A stretch of DNA of 44,385 nt from Secundilactobacillus oryzae JCM 18671 (GCF_000740055.1 NZ_BBJM01000017.1:1-44385), one strand, 5' to 3'. Shown: positions 32,077 to 44,349, counted from the first letter of the stretch. Program-made: numbers and translations. The notes: generated from the sequence alone by a model not told the origin.

Positions 32077-33032
32077 TCATTGTCTCCTTTATTGTTGACG
32101 ACTAATTCGTTCAATTCATGAATGATTTGTTTGATTTCATCGTCATCCTTGGCAATCGCGCCGCTAGCAAGTTGATGACCGCCGCCACCATGCTGCATTG
32201 CGAGTTGATTAATTTCCGGTCCCTTTGACCGAAGTCTAACTCGGAATGTATGATCTTTCGATTCCACAAAAATTGCCCATGCTACTACGCCGACAATTTT
32301 ACCTGGCAACGGTACAACAGCTGATGTGCTTTCCTTAACCAAGTTAAATGGTTCCAGAATTTCATCCGTCAGTTTGATGTATGCAGCGCCACTCTCGAGA
32401 ATCGTAAGATTGTCATAGACATAAGCAGATAATTTAGCAAGTGGAACCGTAATTTCGTCTTCCTTTTGGTTAACGGCACTTGCTGAGAAGTTAAGTCGCA
32501 TTAACTTCGCCGCAACTTCCATTGTGTGTGGTGCCGTGGCTGGGTACATAAAACGCCCAGTATCACCCACAATACCAGCATATAGCAAACGGCCAGCTTC
32601 ATCAGGAATCATTAACTTTGGTGAAACAGCCTCCGCTAAATCAACAATTAATTCAGATGTACTTGAAGCATCTGGATGTACCCACATGACATCCCCAAAT
32701 GGATCTTCATTTGGATGGTGATCAATCTTAATGAGCATCTTTCCCTTATCATAACGCTCATCATCCACCCGAGGTTGATTAGCCGTGTCTACGACAATAA
32801 CCAGTGCCTCTTTATAGTCATCATCAGCGATTTCATCCGTCTTGCCTAACCAATCAAATCCAGGATAAGATTTTCCCGCATTTAGAATGCGCTTTTCAGG
32901 AAAGTTAGCTTTCAAGATTTCAGCAAGCCCCAATTGGGACCCAATGGCATCTGGATCAGGTCGTTGATGACGATGAATAATGATGGTTTGGTATTTTTGG
33001 ATGGCTTCAAGTATTGATTGTTCGGTAGTCAT
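32073..33032 (-). CDS. nrnA: DHH-family phosphoesterase, NrnA type
   Basis: A 319-residue protein with an N-terminal DHH domain (HRHQRPDPDAIGSQ at 20-33, VVDTAN near 80, IDHHPNED near 103, and GDTGRF) and a C-terminal DHHA1 domain with QHGGGGHQLASGA near 278-290. Family members hydrolyse short oligoribonucleotides (nanoRNA) and 3'-phosphoadenosine 5'-phosphate, and some cleave pApA from cyclic-di-AMP turnover. ATG 33032 follows GAAAGGA. It is the first gene of the nrnA-cshB pair. Confidence 0.93.
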   Translation of the reverse strand: MTTEQSILEAIQKYQTIIIHRHQRPDPDAIGSQLGLAEILKANFPEKRILNAGKSYPGFDWLGKTDEIADDDYKEALVIVVDTANQPRVDDERYDKGKMLIKIDHHPNEDPFGDVMWVHPDASSTSELIVDLAEAVSPKLMIPDEAGRLLYAGIVGDTGRFMYPATAPHTMEVAAKLMRLNFSASAVNQKEDEITVPLAKLSAYVYDNLTILESGAAYIKLTDEILEPFNLVKESTSAVVPLPGKIVGVVAWAIFVESKDHTFRVRLRSKGPEINQLAMQHGGGGHQLASGAIAKDDDEIKQIIHELNELVVNNKGDNE

Positions 33033-33077
33033 GTTTGATTGTCCTTTCAGTTACGTGGGTTATCCCATAACCGTATA

Positions 33078-33083
33078 ATTATA
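33078..33083 (-). promoter_or_regulatory. -10 element of nrnA-cshB
   Basis: A perfect TATAAT, 46 bp before nrnA, with no clear -35. A GGTTAT/ATAACC hairpin (33058-33072) lies in the leader. Confidence 0.5.
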
Positions 33084-33101
33084 GTCTTTTCTGCGTGAAC
33101 A

Positions 33102-34208
33102 TCATAGGTCTTTCCCCTTTATTTCGAATAAAGGTAAGGAAATATTATCAAAATCTAATGGGGCCAACCCGGTAATCGTAATTCCCAGCAAGCGGACACC
33201 CCGTTCGATATCAGGCATTTCTTCAAGCAATTGATTGGCATACTGGGCAAATACTTTCGGGTCATTTGGTAAAAAGTCTTTTGAGGTGTACCGCTTGGTA
33301 AGTGTCGTGAAATCTTGATAACGAATTTTTAACACTAAAGTCCGACCGTGCTTTTGCTGCTTTTGAACCGTATCTGAAACTAGATCACTCAAAAAATTAA
33401 TTTGATTAGCAACTGACGTTTCATCGGCTAAAGATTGACCATAAGTCCGTTCTTTTCCAATTGACTTGCGTTCCCGTAAGTACTCGACGGGCCGATCATC
33501 AATTCCTCTGACACGACGGTACAACATATAACCAAACTTTCCAAAATCGTGCATCAACTGATTTTCAGAGAGCTGATAGAGGTCTGCACCAGTGAAAACC
33601 TTGAGCTCATGCATCTTTGGAACCGTTTTTTTACCAACGCCCCGATATTTTTCTATGGGTAGCTTCATTAAAAAGTCATGGGCATCTTCCTCTTTGATGA
33701 TTGTCATGCCAACCGGTTTTCGATAATCCGAGGCTTCCTTAGCCAAAAATTTATTATACGAAATGCCGATGGAACTGGTCAAACGGGTCTCTTGCCAAAT
33801 TTTTTGTTGCAAGAAGAGACCAACTTCGATGGGATTATCAAGGTCTAACTTGTTTTCAGTAATATCTAGGTACGCCTCATCAAGCGCAACCGATTCAATC
33901 TTATCCGTTACTTCGTGAAAAATATCGTGAATCTGCTGGGAGACGGCTCGGTATTTTGTGAAATCTGGTTGCTTGAAAACGGCTTCCTTACAACGCTCTA
34001 AGGCTTCCTGTGCACTCATTGCAGAATGGATACCAGCAGCTCGAGCCAAATAATTTGCCGTCGCGACAACCCCCCGTCCCCCACTCGTTCTAGGATCCCT
34101 GGCAATGACTAAAGGTTGGTGTCGATATTCTGGGTGATCACGCATTTCAATGGAGGCATAAAAAGCATCCATATCCACGTGAATAATGTTTCGCTGCGAT
34201 TCATCCAA
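33102..34208 (-). CDS. dinB: DNA polymerase IV (Y family)
   Basis: A 368-residue translesion polymerase. The catalytic acids are D12 (VDMDAF), D110 and E111 (ALDEAYLD), with [21 protein letters not shown] near 143, the helix-hairpin-helix segment [10 protein letters not shown] near 193, and a little-finger domain to the end. I place the start at TTG 34208, 8 nt after GGGAGG; a GTG nine bases upstream belongs to the binding site. No LexA box was found upstream, unlike ruvA. It is downstream of the yajC terminator. Confidence 0.95.
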   Translation of the reverse strand: MDESQRNIIHVDMDAFYASIEMRDHPEYRHQPLVIARDPRTSGGRGVVATANYLARAAGIHSAMSAQEALERCKEAVFKQPDFTKYRAVSQQIHDIFHEVTDKIESVALDEAYLDITENKLDLDNPIEVGLFLQQKIWQETRLTSSIGISYNKFLAKEASDYRKPVGMTIIKEEDAHDFLMKLPIEKYRGVGKKTVPKMHELKVFTGADLYQLSENQLMHDFGKFGYMLYRRVRGIDDRPVEYLRERKSIGKERTYGQSLADETSVANQINFLSDLVSDTVQKQQKHGRTLVLKIRYQDFTTLTKRYTSKDFLPNDPKVFAQYANQLLEEMPDIERGVRLLGITITGLAPLDFDNISLPLFEIKGKDL

Positions 34209-34239
34209 ATTAGCCACCTCCCGAGTAGAACTATTTAAA

Positions 34240-34271
34240 CAAAAAAACCAGTCAAAATCAATTGACTGGTT
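34240..34271 (-). terminator. Terminator of yajC
   Basis: Perfect 9-base arms ACCAGTCAA and TTGACTGGT with a 6-base loop; a U-run on the minus strand. Confidence 0.93.
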
Positions 34272-34276
34272 GTAAA

Positions 34277-34681
34277 TTACTTAGTTGTGTCGGCATCTGC
34301 TGCTTTATCAGCCTCTGCGTCCGTTGTTTTTTCGACGTCATCGTCAGAGCCTTCAACTGTTTCTTCAGTCTTAGCTTCTTCTGGCTTTTGAACGTCTTCA
34401 GCTACAGCTGCACTAGCTGACTTTTGTGTCACTTGCGCAATTGCACGTAAGTCAAACACGAGATAAACGCCATCTGCATCGATTGTAACAGTCTTATCTT
34501 CTTCGTTGATTTCATCAACGACACCGTGCAAACGACCGATTGTGATAACGTGATCACCCTTTTGTAACTTGCTTAAGGTGTCTTGGTGTTTTTGTTGTTG
34601 CTTTCGTTGCGGTCTAATCATCAAGAAGTACATCACAACGAACATGATGACGATTAGTAAAATACCTGAATATTGACCCAT
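34277..34681 (-). CDS. yajC: Preprotein translocase subunit YajC
   Basis: A 134-residue protein with one N-terminal membrane helix ([18 protein letters not shown], residues 5-22), the family signature [12 protein letters not shown] after it, [15 protein letters not shown] near 40, and an acidic Ala/Asp/Glu/Thr-rich tail that is longer than in most relatives. It associates with SecDF/YidC. I place the start at ATG 34681, 8 nt after AAGGGG; a GTG nine bases upstream is within the binding site. It is the last gene of the tgt group. Confidence 0.93.
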   Translation of the reverse strand: MGQYSGILLIVIMFVVMYFLMIRPQRKQQQKHQDTLSKLQKGDHVITIGRLHGVVDEINEEDKTVTIDADGVYLVFDLRAIAQVTQKSASAAVAEDVQKPEEAKTEETVEGSDDDVEKTTDAEADKAADADTTK

Positions 34682-34745
34682 CTTGTTCACCCCTTATTCT
34701 GTCTAATTAATACTGTACCAAACTTATTTCTAATCGTCTACTAAA

Positions 34746-35909
<1,164 letters not shown>

Positions 35910-36005
35910 TTAACTCGCTCTACTTTACCATTATCAACCAAAATTAAACAGGCAAAAAAATTAATACGCAGAAATTCGACTGTGTATCAATCCTGGTGTA
36001 GATAA

Positions 36006-37040
36006 CTATTTAATGAACATGGCGTCACCAAAACTAAAGAAGCGGTAACGCTCTTCAATCGCGTGTTCGTAGGCATTTAAAATGGTTTCACGACCTGTAA
36101 ATGCTGCAACAAGCATCACAAGAGTTGATTTAGGTAAATGGAAGTTTGTAATGAAGGCATCCACAACCTGCCATTGGTAACCCGGCTTAATGAAAATATC
36201 GGTCCATCCTGAATCAGCTTTAATTTCCCCATTAAACTTAGTTCCAATGGTTTCCAGCGTCCGAATAGAAGTCGTCCCAGTTGCAATAATGCGACCACCA
36301 TTGGCCCGGACCTCTCGTAATGTTTGCGCTGCTTCTTCAGTGAGTTGATAGAATTCACTGTGCATCTTATGATCTTCAATATTATCCTCGTCCACTGGTC
36401 TAAAGGTTCCGAGACCGACATGAAGCGTCAGATAAACCAACTTCACACCCTTATCTTGGGCTTTTTTCAATAAGTCCTTCGTCCAGTGTAACCCCGCAGT
36501 CGGCGCGGCAGCTGACCCAACTTGCTTAGCATACACCGTTTGGTAACGCTCTGGATCATCTAATTTTTCTTTGATATATGGTGGTAAAGGCATTTCACCT
36601 AACGCTTCAAGAATTTCCATAAAAATCCCGTCATAATGAAATTCAATCATCTTACCACCGTGATCCAGGTCTTCGGTGACCGTTGCGGTTAACTGGCCAT
36701 CCCCAAAGGTAATGGTTGTACCAACAGGCGCCTTTTTTGCCGGCTTAGCTAGCGTTTCCCACTTATCACCCTCAGTATTATGCAAAAGCAAGAGTTCAAT
36801 GTGTCCACCCGTTTCAGGCTTGGTCCCATAAATTCGAGCTGGCATCACACGAGAGTCATTCATGACCACTGCGTCACCCGCATTCAATTCATCCAAGATA
36901 TCGTAAAAATGCTTATCTTGCATTTCACCTGTTTCATGGTCCAAAACCAATAATCGCGAAGCATCTCGCTGTTCAATCGGTGTTTGGGCAATTAATTCAT
37001 GTGGTAAATCATAATCAAAATCTTCTGTTGTTAATGTCAT
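36006..37040 (-). CDS. queA: S-adenosylmethionine:tRNA ribosyltransferase-isomerase
   Basis: A 344-residue Que[18 protein letters not shown] at the start, NDSRVMPAR near 62, the GLHWT motif near 178, [10 protein letters not shown] near 208, [11 protein letters not shown] near 258, and [14 protein letters not shown] near 303. It converts preQ1-tRNA to epoxyqueuosine-tRNA. I use ATG 37040, after AGGTGG; a GTG nine bases upstream (37049) belongs to that site. It follows ruvB by 20 bp and so probably shares the ruvAB transcript. Confidence 0.97.
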   Translation of the reverse strand: MTLTTEDFDYDLPHELIAQTPIEQRDASRLLVLDHETGEMQDKHFYDILDELNAGDAVVMNDSRVMPARIYGTKPETGGHIELLLLHNTEGDKWETLAKPAKKAPVGTTITFGDGQLTATVTEDLDHGGKMIEFHYDGIFMEILEALGEMPLPPYIKEKLDDPERYQTVYAKQVGSAAAPTAGLHWTKDLLKKAQDKGVKLVYLTLHVGLGTFRPVDEDNIEDHKMHSEFYQLTEEAAQTLREVRANGGRIIATGTTSIRTLETIGTKFNGEIKADSGWTDIFIKPGYQWQVVDAFITNFHLPKSTLVMLVAAFTGRETILNAYEHAIEERYRFFSFGDAMFIK

Positions 37041-37060
37041 GTGTTCCACCTAATTTTGTT

Positions 37061-38068
37061 TTATTTGACAAACGGAATACCCAAATGAGCATATCCCGCT
37101 TCGGTGACCATTCTACCTCTAGCCGTTCGTTTGATAAAACCAATTTGTAGCAGATACGGTTCATACATTTCCGCAATCGTATCGGCTTCTTCACCAATAT
37201 TTGCAGCTAACGTACTCAAGCCAACGGGACCACCATTATAATAATTAATCATCGTCTTTAAGAGCTTAGCATCTGTGCCATCCAAGCCTTTGTTATCCAC
37301 TCCCAAAATCTCGAGGGAATGGTCGACAATCGGTTTGTCGATTGAATTGTGTTGCTCAGAAACCTGGGCAAAATCGCGCACCCGTTTCAGTAGTCGATTC
37401 GCAATTCTCGGTGTCCCCCGTGAACGACTGGCAATGGCATGAGCCCCTTCTTCTTCAATGGGAGTTCGAAAAATATCTGCTGTTCGAGACACAATTTTTT
37501 CCAATTCATCAATTCGGTAGTAGTTCATATGCTCCACTATCCCAAAACGATCCCGAAGCGGGGCCGACAACTGACCGGCACGGGTAGTCGCGCCTATCAA
37601 AGTAAATGGTGGCAATGGAAAGTGAATGGGATGAGCAGTTGGTCCCTGTCCTACCACAATGTCGACATAGAAATCTTCCATCGCAGAGTACAGCATTTCT
37701 TCCACAATTTTCGGTAATCGATGAATTTCATCAATAAATAGAATATCACCCGGCTTCAATTCATTCAGTAAAGCCACCAAATCTCCTGGCTTCTCGATAG
37801 CTGGCCCACTCGTCGTTCTGACGTTGACGGCCATCTCATTTCCGATCACCATAGCAAGTGTTGTTTTACCCAATCCAGGTGGACCATAAAGTAAGACGTG
37901 GTCTAATGACTCTTCACGTTGCTTGGCTGCTTCAATGTAAACGGAAAGTTCGTGCTTAATTTCCGATTGTCCAACATAGTCAGCTAAAGTCTGTGGTCTA
38001 AGTGAACCTTCCAGGGAAGCCTCGTCTTCCTCGATATCTTTTGAAACTAATCGGTTATCTTCATCCAT
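37061..38068 (-). CDS. ruvB: Holliday junction helicase motor RuvB
   Basis: A 335-residue AAA+ ATPase: [11 protein letters not shown] (Walker A near 62), LFIDEIHRL (Walker B near 110), [18 protein letters not shown] (sensor and arginine finger near 157), [16 protein letters not shown] near 215, and a winged-helix C-terminus. It drives branch migration with RuvA. GGAGGGGGAG precedes ATG 38068. It follows ruvA by 24 bp. Confidence 0.98.
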   Translation of the reverse strand: MDEDNRLVSKDIEEDEASLEGSLRPQTLADYVGQSEIKHELSVYIEAAKQREESLDHVLLYGPPGLGKTTLAMVIGNEMAVNVRTTSGPAIEKPGDLVALLNELKPGDILFIDEIHRLPKIVEEMLYSAMEDFYVDIVVGQGPTAHPIHFPLPPFTLIGATTRAGQLSAPLRDRFGIVEHMNYYRIDELEKIVSRTADIFRTPIEEEGAHAIASRSRGTPRIANRLLKRVRDFAQVSEQHNSIDKPIVDHSLEILGVDNKGLDGTDAKLLKTMINYYNGGPVGLSTLAANIGEEADTIAEMYEPYLLQIGFIKRTARGRMVTEAGYAHLGIPFVK

Positions 38069-38092
38069 GTCGGCTCCCCCTCCTTTTTATCA

Positions 38093-38680
38093 TCATTTCA
38101 TCAAGAATTTTAAACCTTCACTTAAGTACTGATCGGTTGTGACACTGCCTAATTTCTCTAGTTCAGGCTTAACCTTTGCCACATCTTTCCCCTTGTAACC
38201 TAAGGCAGTCAGGGCATCAAGTGCATCCTGCAATTCTGGTGACGCCGTCTTAGGCATCGAGACAGGTTCTGCAGTCATGCCAGCAAATTCACCAAGCTTT
38301 CCTTTTAGGTCCAGAATAATCTGCTGGGCTGTTTTTTTCCCAATACCAGGGAATTTCACTAAAAAGGTCACGTTCTCTTGGTTAATCGCATTCACAATCC
38401 CTTGATGATCCTCATTTGCCACAATAGCCAACGCACTTTTTGACCCAATTCCAGAAACGTTCAACAGCTTTTCAAAAAGTTGCTTTTCCTCTGATGAGGC
38501 AAAGCCGTATAAACTGTGTGCACTATCAGAGATTGTCTGATGAATATACACTTTATCCGTCTCACCTTCTTGGAAATAATAAGGATTAGCAGCATAGACA
38601 AGATAGCCTACGCCGTTGACGTCGACCACAATATGGTCAGGTTTAATGTCAGTAATTTTGCCTGTCAGGTATTCATACAT
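38093..38680 (-). CDS. ruvA: Holliday junction-binding protein RuvA
   Basis: A 195-residue protein: an N-terminal OB domain (YEYLTGKITDIKPDHIVVDV), tandem helix-hairpin-helix motifs VSGIGSKSALAIV near 74 and FPGIGKKTAQQIILDLKGK near 110, and a short C-terminal domain that binds RuvB. It targets RuvB to junctions. The ribosome binding site is weak. It has its own promoter with a LexA-type box just upstream. Confidence 0.96.
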   Translation of the reverse strand: MYEYLTGKITDIKPDHIVVDVNGVGYLVYAANPYYFQEGETDKVYIHQTISDSAHSLYGFASSEEKQLFEKLLNVSGIGSKSALAIVANEDHQGIVNAINQENVTFLVKFPGIGKKTAQQIILDLKGKLGEFAGMTAEPVSMPKTASPELQDALDALTALGYKGKDVAKVKPELEKLGSVTTDQYLSEGLKFLMK

Positions 38681-38698
38681 GCTATTTTTCGTCCAATC

Positions 38699-38712
38699 TA
38701 AACATACGTTTG
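38699..38712 (-). promoter_or_regulatory. LexA-type SOS box at ruvA
   Basis: The sequence TAAACATACGTTTG (plus strand) fits the Bacillus-type consensus CGAACRNRYGTTYG at 12 of 14 positions, with the whole AAC-RNRY-GTT core matching. It lies just downstream of the -10 and 18 bp before the ruvA start, over the expected transcription start. Confidence 0.65.
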
Positions 38713-38718
38713 CTTAAA

Positions 38719-38727
38719 ATTGTATCA
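38719..38727 (-). promoter_or_regulatory. Extended -10 promoter of ruvAB
   Basis: TGATACAAT, an extended -10 in the 71-bp gap after mutL. The LexA-like box begins 7 bp downstream. Confidence 0.6.
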
Positions 38728-38751
38728 CATTCGGATTCGAACTCGAACCCC

Positions 38752-40713
38752 TTAGGCAAAATCGGTTAACCCAGTCTGGTGCGCATCTTGAATTCGTTTG
38801 AACATTTTTTCCATGTCTTGATTGTCAAAATGGACTAACACTGGGCGTCCATGAGGACAGTTAAACGGATTTTCAGCCGTTTTGAGCTTTTCAATTAATG
38901 CCTTTGCCTGTTGGTCATCAAGATGGTGATTAGCCTTAATCGCACGCTTACAGCTCATCATGATGGCTGTTTTTTCACGAAAATCAGCCACTGAAATACG
39001 ACCGTCCGCAATCACCCAGTCAATCATTTCTTTGATAGTATCTTCCTCTTGTCCGGCTTTAAACCAGGTTGGATGGTGGCGAACAATAAAACTATTTTGA
39101 CCAAACGCCTCTAATTCAATTCCGGCACTGGCTAATTTCTCTAAATTAGACTGAATTCTTAACACATCGGCCGTTGGATAATCGAGCATAATTGGAACTA
39201 ACAGATTTTGTTGATCGTCCGAAACCTCACCAATGGCTTTGCGATAATACTCATAGTTCACCCGTTCCTGTGCCGCGTGTTGGTCCAGAATGTATAATCC
39301 AGATTCATCCTCGGCCAGTAAATAGGTGCCATGCATTTGACCAATATAGCGCAAATCAGGGAATCGTTCCTCTTTTGATACCGGTTGGCGTAGCATGTCA
39401 TCACTAAGTGTCGCCTCAGATTCAGCCGTTTGAACAGTTGGCTCAGACGTAGTCTCTGCATATTTAGCTTCAAATTGCTTCATACGATCACTATTAAGAT
39501 CCGCCTTGGTTTTAATCACTAGTGGCTCGTAAGGCGCATCGCTGGTAATGGCATCAAACAGGGCTCCCTTAGTTTGGGGTTCGCTAGTCTCTTTGGTCAC
39601 CTCTGGCGTTGGAACGTCCGCTTGAAAATCATATTTTTCTGAAACTTCATTCAAATTAATTGAGAGTTGATCCGTGTTGACCTTCTCATTAACCCGTTTA
39701 TTCAAATTCTCCGCTGCATCCGGAATCAAATTCTCACTAGCCAAACGATTAAAAATAGTTTGTGAAATCAGCTCGGTCAATTCGTCTTCCTTAGTAATTC
39801 TAACTTCTTGTTTAGTTGGGTGGACGTTCACATCCACTAGCAAGGCATCCATTTGAATGTTAATTACTGCTAACGGAAATCGGCCAACCATTAGCTTCGA
39901 GCCGTATCCAGAAACAATGGCCTTAGTTAACTGAAAATTATGGATGTATCGTCCATTCAATAACAACGTGATATATGAGCGACTTGATCTTGTTAATTTA
40001 GGTAGCGAAACATAGCCACTAACCGTGAAATCATCGGTATGATTTTCAATCTTAACCATTTCCCGAGCGTTCGAAATGCCATAAATGCCGGAAATAACTT
40101 GAAGTTGATCACCACGACCTGCGCTTCTCATCAGTTCTCGGCCATTGTGCGTTAACGAAAAAGAAATAGCTGGATAACTCAACGCTAAGCGGTTCACAAT
40201 ATCGGTAATTTTCGACAACTCAGTATTTACCGATTTTACATACTTTAGCCTAGCTGGCACGTTATAGAAGAGGTCTTTAACCGTAATGGTCGTCCCTTTA
40301 CGAGCAACCGCTGGCTTTTCTTCAATAACTTGGCCACCAGAAATATGGATTTCAGTGCCCTCACCACCCGTAGAAGTGCTTAGAGTCACATCGGCAACTG
40401 AGGCGATGCTAGGTAGAGCCTCACCTCTAAAGCCCAATGAGTGCACCTTAAATAAGTCCTGACGATCGATAATTTTACTTGTCGCATGGCGCTTAAAAGC
40501 CATCGCAACATCATCAGACGCAATGCCATCCCCATCATCGATTACCGAAATGAGTTTCAAGCCTGCCTCTTCAATTTTAATGTCAATTTCGGAGCTGTTC
40601 GCATCAATTGCGTTTTCAACCAATTCTTTCACAACTGAAGCTGGTCGTTCTATAACTTCTCCAGCTGCAATTTGATCAGCCAAGACTGCTGATAACTCAT
40701 GAATTTTGGCCAA
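38752..40713 (-). CDS. mutL: DNA mismatch repair protein MutL
   Basis: A 653-residue protein. The GHKL ATPase has [10 protein letters not shown] (30-39), [10 protein letters not shown] near 58 and [10 protein letters not shown] near 94. An acidic linker covers about 340-440. The C-terminal latent endonuclease has [12 protein letters not shown] near 475, then [12 protein letters not shown] and CPHGRPV near 620, matching the DQHA-x2-E-x4-E pattern of nicking MutL proteins. It starts with TTG 40713 after AAGGAGG, 17 bp after mutS. Consistent with a methyl-independent mismatch-repair scheme. Confidence 0.97.
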   Translation of the reverse strand: MAKIHELSAVLADQIAAGEVIERPASVVKELVENAIDANSSEIDIKIEEAGLKLISVIDDGDGIASDDVAMAFKRHATSKIIDRQDLFKVHSLGFRGEALPSIASVADVTLSTSTGGEGTEIHISGGQVIEEKPAVARKGTTITVKDLFYNVPARLKYVKSVNTELSKITDIVNRLALSYPAISFSLTHNGRELMRSAGRGDQLQVISGIYGISNAREMVKIENHTDDFTVSGYVSLPKLTRSSRSYITLLLNGRYIHNFQLTKAIVSGYGSKLMVGRFPLAVINIQMDALLVDVNVHPTKQEVRITKEDELTELISQTIFNRLASENLIPDAAENLNKRVNEKVNTDQLSINLNEVSEKYDFQADVPTPEVTKETSEPQTKGALFDAITSDAPYEPLVIKTKADLNSDRMKQFEAKYAETTSEPTVQTAESEATLSDDMLRQPVSKEERFPDLRYIGQMHGTYLLAEDESGLYILDQHAAQERVNYEYYRKAIGEVSDDQQNLLVPIMLDYPTADVLRIQSNLEKLASAGIELEAFGQNSFIVRHHPTWFKAGQEEDTIKEMIDWVIADGRISVADFREKTAIMMSCKRAIKANHHLDDQQAKALIEKLKTAENPFNCPHGRPVLVHFDNQDMEKMFKRIQDAHQTGLTDFA

Positions 40714-40730
40714 TAGAATTCCTCCTTAAC

Positions 40731-43364
40731 TTACTTGCTCAATTTCTGCTGCCACTTGTTCACTAAATTCATAACGTCCATCGGTGTCACAGACATCAAA
40801 TTCAATTTTTTCAACGAATCAACGACTGCCGTAACTTTCGGGTCAAGTTGACTCTCGCTGAAGAGCGAGAGTTGTTCATCTTCATTAATGGTGTCGACCT
40901 CTGCAACATCCGGCTCACTTACCTTCGCCATTGGTTTGCTTTCAACTGTTGAAATATTGTTCGTCTTATTTTCAGACTCCAACTCTGACAGGATTTTGGC
41001 TGCACGACTCAAAAGATCATTAGGCATCCCCGCTAATTTAGCCACATGAATACCGTATGACTTGTCTGCTGGGCCAGATTCAACCTGGTGCAAGAAAACG
41101 AGCTCGCCATCTTTTTCAACCGCCCCAACATGGACATTCCTCAAATCGGATAAACTATCTTCTAAAGCAGTCAATTCATGGTAGTGGGTCGAGAAAAGCG
41201 TTTTGGCGTGAACATTGTTGTGGACATACTCAATAATTGACTGGGCTAAAGCCATCCCGTCATAAGTGGCCGTACCCCGGCCAATTTCGTCAAATAAAAT
41301 CAAGGAATTAGGTGTCGCGTGCAAGATAGCCTGGTTCGCTTCTTGCATTTCAACCATGAACGTACTTTGACCCGAAATTAGGTCATCTGCAGCACCAATT
41401 CGAGTGAAAATTTGATCAAAAATTGGTAACTTAGCAGACTCAGCAGGTACAAAGCACCCCATCTGAGCCATGATGACTGTTAACGCCAATTGACGCATGT
41501 AAGTACTTTTACCAGACATGTTAGGCCCCGTGATTAACAAGATACTTGTCTTAGGGTCCATATGAATGTCATTTGGAACGTAACTTTGACGTCCCATCAC
41601 CTTTTCAACAACTGGATGACGTCCTTGAACAATCTCCAAATCGTGACTGTCCTCGCTCATTTTAGGCTGAACTAATCGATAATCTTCACTTACTACCGCA
41701 AAGCTCTGAAGAATATCCAAAGTTGCAACCACTTTGGCCAATTTTTGGAGACGTTGAATAGCATCCTTCACAATATCGCGAACTCCAGTAAAAAGTGAAT
41801 ACTCTAACGCTGATGATTTTTCTTGCGCTTCTAGTATGAGCTGTTCCCGTTCTTTTAATTCAGGCGTCGAAAAACGCTCTGCATTAGTCAGTGTTTGCGT
41901 TCTTTTATAGCGTCCTTCGGGTAACTTATTGAGATTAGCCTTTGTCACCTCGATATAGTAACCGAAAACGCGATTATAAGCGACTTTCAAGGTACTAATA
42001 CCCGTTGCCTCACGCTCTGATTCCTGTAATTCAGCAATCCATTGCTTACCATTTCGCATAGCATCCCGGTACTCGTCAAGCTTAGCATTATAGCCATCCT
42101 TGATAACGTTCCCCTCGGTAACTGACAATGGTGGATCGTCAACAATCGCATTTTCGATGGCTGTCGCCACATCTTCAACCGGATCCAACGATTTCAAAAT
42201 GTTATCCAATTCTGGTGCATCTAGGGTCTCCAAGACGTGGATGATTTTAGGCATTTGCTGTAAGGACGTCTTTAACTGAATAAGGTCCCGACCATTGACA
42301 CTACCAAAGGCCACTCGTCCGGCTAAACGTTCCAAATCATACACAGAAACCAGTTCATCCTGAAGATTGCTTCTTTCAAAGTAATGATCAAGTAGCACTC
42401 TAACCTTATTTTGGCGATCCTCAATTGCGGTTTTAGAAAGCAATGGGCGATCAAGCCATTGTTTTAATAAACGTGCGCCCATTGCGGTTTTAGTCTCATC
42501 TAATAGCCACAGCAAGGTGCCTGATTTTTTCTTAGTTCTAATATTGTGAGTTAACTCAAGGTTATATTGTGAGTAATGGTCCATCTTTAAATAACGTGAT
42601 GGCTCGTAGCTTTCAGCACGCTGAAGATGCGCCAAACTCCGCTTTTGTGTGACGTTGATGTACATCAAAAGCAGAGATAAAGCTTGTTGCTGATTATCAT
42701 CATCAATATCTTGAGACAGATAACTCGACTCAGCCTGTATCACAATTTCTTCTTGATGAGAAACTAGTATGCCTAATTTGGTAATTTGATCAATCAGTGT
42801 GCTTGGAACCGTTGAATTCACAACGATTTCCTTTGTTCTCAGACTGACTACTTCATTCAGCAACTCATTCACATCAATCAAGGTTGCCACTTTCAATTCC
42901 CCAGTAGCAATATCTGCGTAGGCAAATCCCATTTCATGCGAATCGGTGTTGGCTACCAGTGCCGTGAGGTAATTATTTGATTTAGCGCTTTCTGATCCAA
43001 CCTCCGTATTGGTTCCTGGCGTCACCAATTGGATCACTTCACGTTTAACCATTCCTTTGGCCAGCTTAGGATCTTCCATCTGCTCACAAATGGCCACTTT
43101 ATAGCCTTTATCCACTAAAATATCGATGTAATTCTGCACTGCATGATGGGGTACACCACACATTGGAATTGGGTTGTCCGACTTATGATTCCGAGTCGTC
43201 AATGTTAATTCCAATAATTGTGCGCCTTTGATTGCATCATCATTAAACATTTCGTAGAAATCTCCAAGACGATAAAACAAAAAAGCATCAGGATATTGGT
43301 CTTTAATTTTTTGATATTGCACCATCATTGGTGTTTGATTGGCTACTTTAGCTGTCTTTGCCAC
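40731..43364 (-). CDS. mutS: DNA mismatch repair protein MutS
   Basis: An 877-residue MutS. The mismatch-binding LGDFYEMF motif is at residues 33-40, with F36 and E38 conserved. The lever/clamp domains follow, and the ATPase has [13 protein letters not shown] near 613, [15 protein letters not shown] near 690 and THYHELT near 723. The C-terminal 80 residues include a SLFSE beta-clamp-like motif ([10 protein letters not shown]). It recognises mispairs and recruits MutL. It starts with GTG 43364. It is the first gene of mutS-mutL. Confidence 0.97.
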   Translation of the reverse strand: MAKTAKVANQTPMMVQYQKIKDQYPDAFLFYRLGDFYEMFNDDAIKGAQLLELTLTTRNHKSDNPIPMCGVPHHAVQNYIDILVDKGYKVAICEQMEDPKLAKGMVKREVIQLVTPGTNTEVGSESAKSNNYLTALVANTDSHEMGFAYADIATGELKVATLIDVNELLNEVVSLRTKEIVVNSTVPSTLIDQITKLGILVSHQEEIVIQAESSYLSQDIDDDNQQQALSLLLMYINVTQKRSLAHLQRAESYEPSRYLKMDHYSQYNLELTHNIRTKKKSGTLLWLLDETKTAMGARLLKQWLDRPLLSKTAIEDRQNKVRVLLDHYFERSNLQDELVSVYDLERLAGRVAFGSVNGRDLIQLKTSLQQMPKIIHVLETLDAPELDNILKSLDPVEDVATAIENAIVDDPPLSVTEGNVIKDGYNAKLDEYRDAMRNGKQWIAELQESEREATGISTLKVAYNRVFGYYIEVTKANLNKLPEGRYKRTQTLTNAERFSTPELKEREQLILEAQEKSSALEYSLFTGVRDIVKDAIQRLQKLAKVVATLDILQSFAVVSEDYRLVQPKMSEDSHDLEIVQGRHPVVEKVMGRQSYVPNDIHMDPKTSILLITGPNMSGKSTYMRQLALTVIMAQMGCFVPAESAKLPIFDQIFTRIGAADDLISGQSTFMVEMQEANQAILHATPNSLILFDEIGRGTATYDGMALAQSIIEYVHNNVHAKTLFSTHYHELTALEDSLSDLRNVHVGAVEKDGELVFLHQVESGPADKSYGIHVAKLAGMPNDLLSRAAKILSELESENKTNNISTVESKPMAKVSEPDVAEVDTINEDEQLSLFSESQLDPKVTAVVDSLKKLNLMSVTPMDVMNLVNKWQQKLSK

Positions 43365-43386
43365 TCCAAAAAATCCTCTCTATTAC

Positions 43387-44190
43387 CTAACCCATATAAG
43401 GATGTTCTTTACTAATTAAAATAGGCTTGATTGCCTTGGCCAAACCAGTATTGTCGTCTAAATCGATTACACAACCGGAAAGAATTCCCGGACCATTGTC
43501 TTCAACTTCGAATCGGCCAGGACGTTGAGTTAAAAATCGTTCAATAACTGCACCTGATTTCATTCCCAAGATGCTATTCGCTGGACCAGTCATTCCGACT
43601 TCAGTCAGAAATGCTGTTCCGTCGTTCAAAATCTGTGCATCACTTGTTTGAACATGAGTATGCGTGCCTACTACCGCTGATACCCTACCATCTAAATACG
43701 TTGCTAACGCACGTTTTTCACTAGTTGTTTCGGCATGAAAATCAATAAAAATAAAATTATTTTGCTTCTCAACTTCTGAAATTATTTCCTCAGCCTTTTG
43801 AAATGGATCATCTAAGGTATTCATGAAAACCCGGCCCTGAAGATTAATCACAGCTAGAGATGCACTATTGATTCGAATACTCGTTACACCCTTGCCAGGA
43901 ACATGGTCGCCTGGAAAATTGGCAGGACGAATTAATTTATCTGTGCTATTGATGAAATCATAAATTTCACGATTATCCCAAGCGTGATTTCCAAGTGTGA
44001 CCACATCAGCACCAGCTTGCAAGATTTTTTTATAAATTGCTTGGCTGATCCCACGGCCAACTGCAGTTGAGTTTTCCCCGTTTACAATGGTTGCTTGAGG
44101 TTTTAGATCCCGCTTTAATTGAGGCAGGTAGGTTTGAACCATCTCTTGTCCTTTATTTCCAACGACGTCACCAACAAAAAGTATTCGCAT
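43387..44190 (-). CDS. ymdB: YmdB-family metallophosphodiesterase (TIGR00282)
   Basis: A 267-residue dinuclear-metal phosphodiesterase. The ligands fit the Bacillus enzyme: D8 (FVGDVVG), E39-N40 (VNGENS), N68-H69 (GNHAWDN), H152 (IDFHAETT), and H177 and H179 (GTHTHVQT). Bacillus YmdB cleaves 2',3'-cAMP and controls sporulation and biofilm switching; here only the activity class is inferred. ATG 44190 follows GAGGAAAAG. It sits upstream of mutS, often next to rny in lactobacilli, and rny may lie just outside the window. Confidence 0.94.
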   Translation of the reverse strand: MRILFVGDVVGNKGQEMVQTYLPQLKRDLKPQATIVNGENSTAVGRGISQAIYKKILQAGADVVTLGNHAWDNREIYDFINSTDKLIRPANFPGDHVPGKGVTSIRINSASLAVINLQGRVFMNTLDDPFQKAEEIISEVEKQNNFIFIDFHAETTSEKRALATYLDGRVSAVVGTHTHVQTSDAQILNDGTAFLTEVGMTGPANSILGMKSGAVIERFLTQRPGRFEVEDNGPGILSGCVIDLDDNTGLAKAIKPILISKEHPYMG

Positions 44191-44274
44191 TCTTTTCCTC
44201 TTATCTAACTAGTTTTTTTATAACTAACTCCCGACTATTTTACCATGCTTTTTGAAAAAAAATGGCTCTATACT

Positions 44275-44324
44275 AAATCCTGTTGATGGATATCTTAAGT
44301 GATATTCTATTAACAGGGTTTTTT
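44275..44324 (+). terminator. Plus-strand terminator-like hairpin with no gene in front
   Basis: Outer arms AAATCCTGTT and AACAGGGTTT and inner arms GATATC and GATATT, loop TTAAGT, then six T (44319-44324). It reads as an intrinsic terminator only on the plus strand, yet no plus-strand gene precedes it; ymdB upstream is on the minus strand. Confidence 0.6.
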
Positions 44325-44326
44325 GC

Positions 44327-44349
44327 ATAAAAAAAGGCCCATGGCCTCA
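44327..44349 (-). terminator. Minus-strand terminator for the gene beyond the right edge
   Basis: Arms AGGCC and GGCCT around a three-base loop, with a U-run on the minus strand. It would end the upstream neighbour (outside the window, perhaps rny) before ymdB. Confidence 0.75.

Noticed and set aside
34218-34239. LexA box upstream of dinB
   Set aside because: I searched for GAAC-N4-GTTC-like dyads and found none in the gap, so SOS control of dinB is not claimed.
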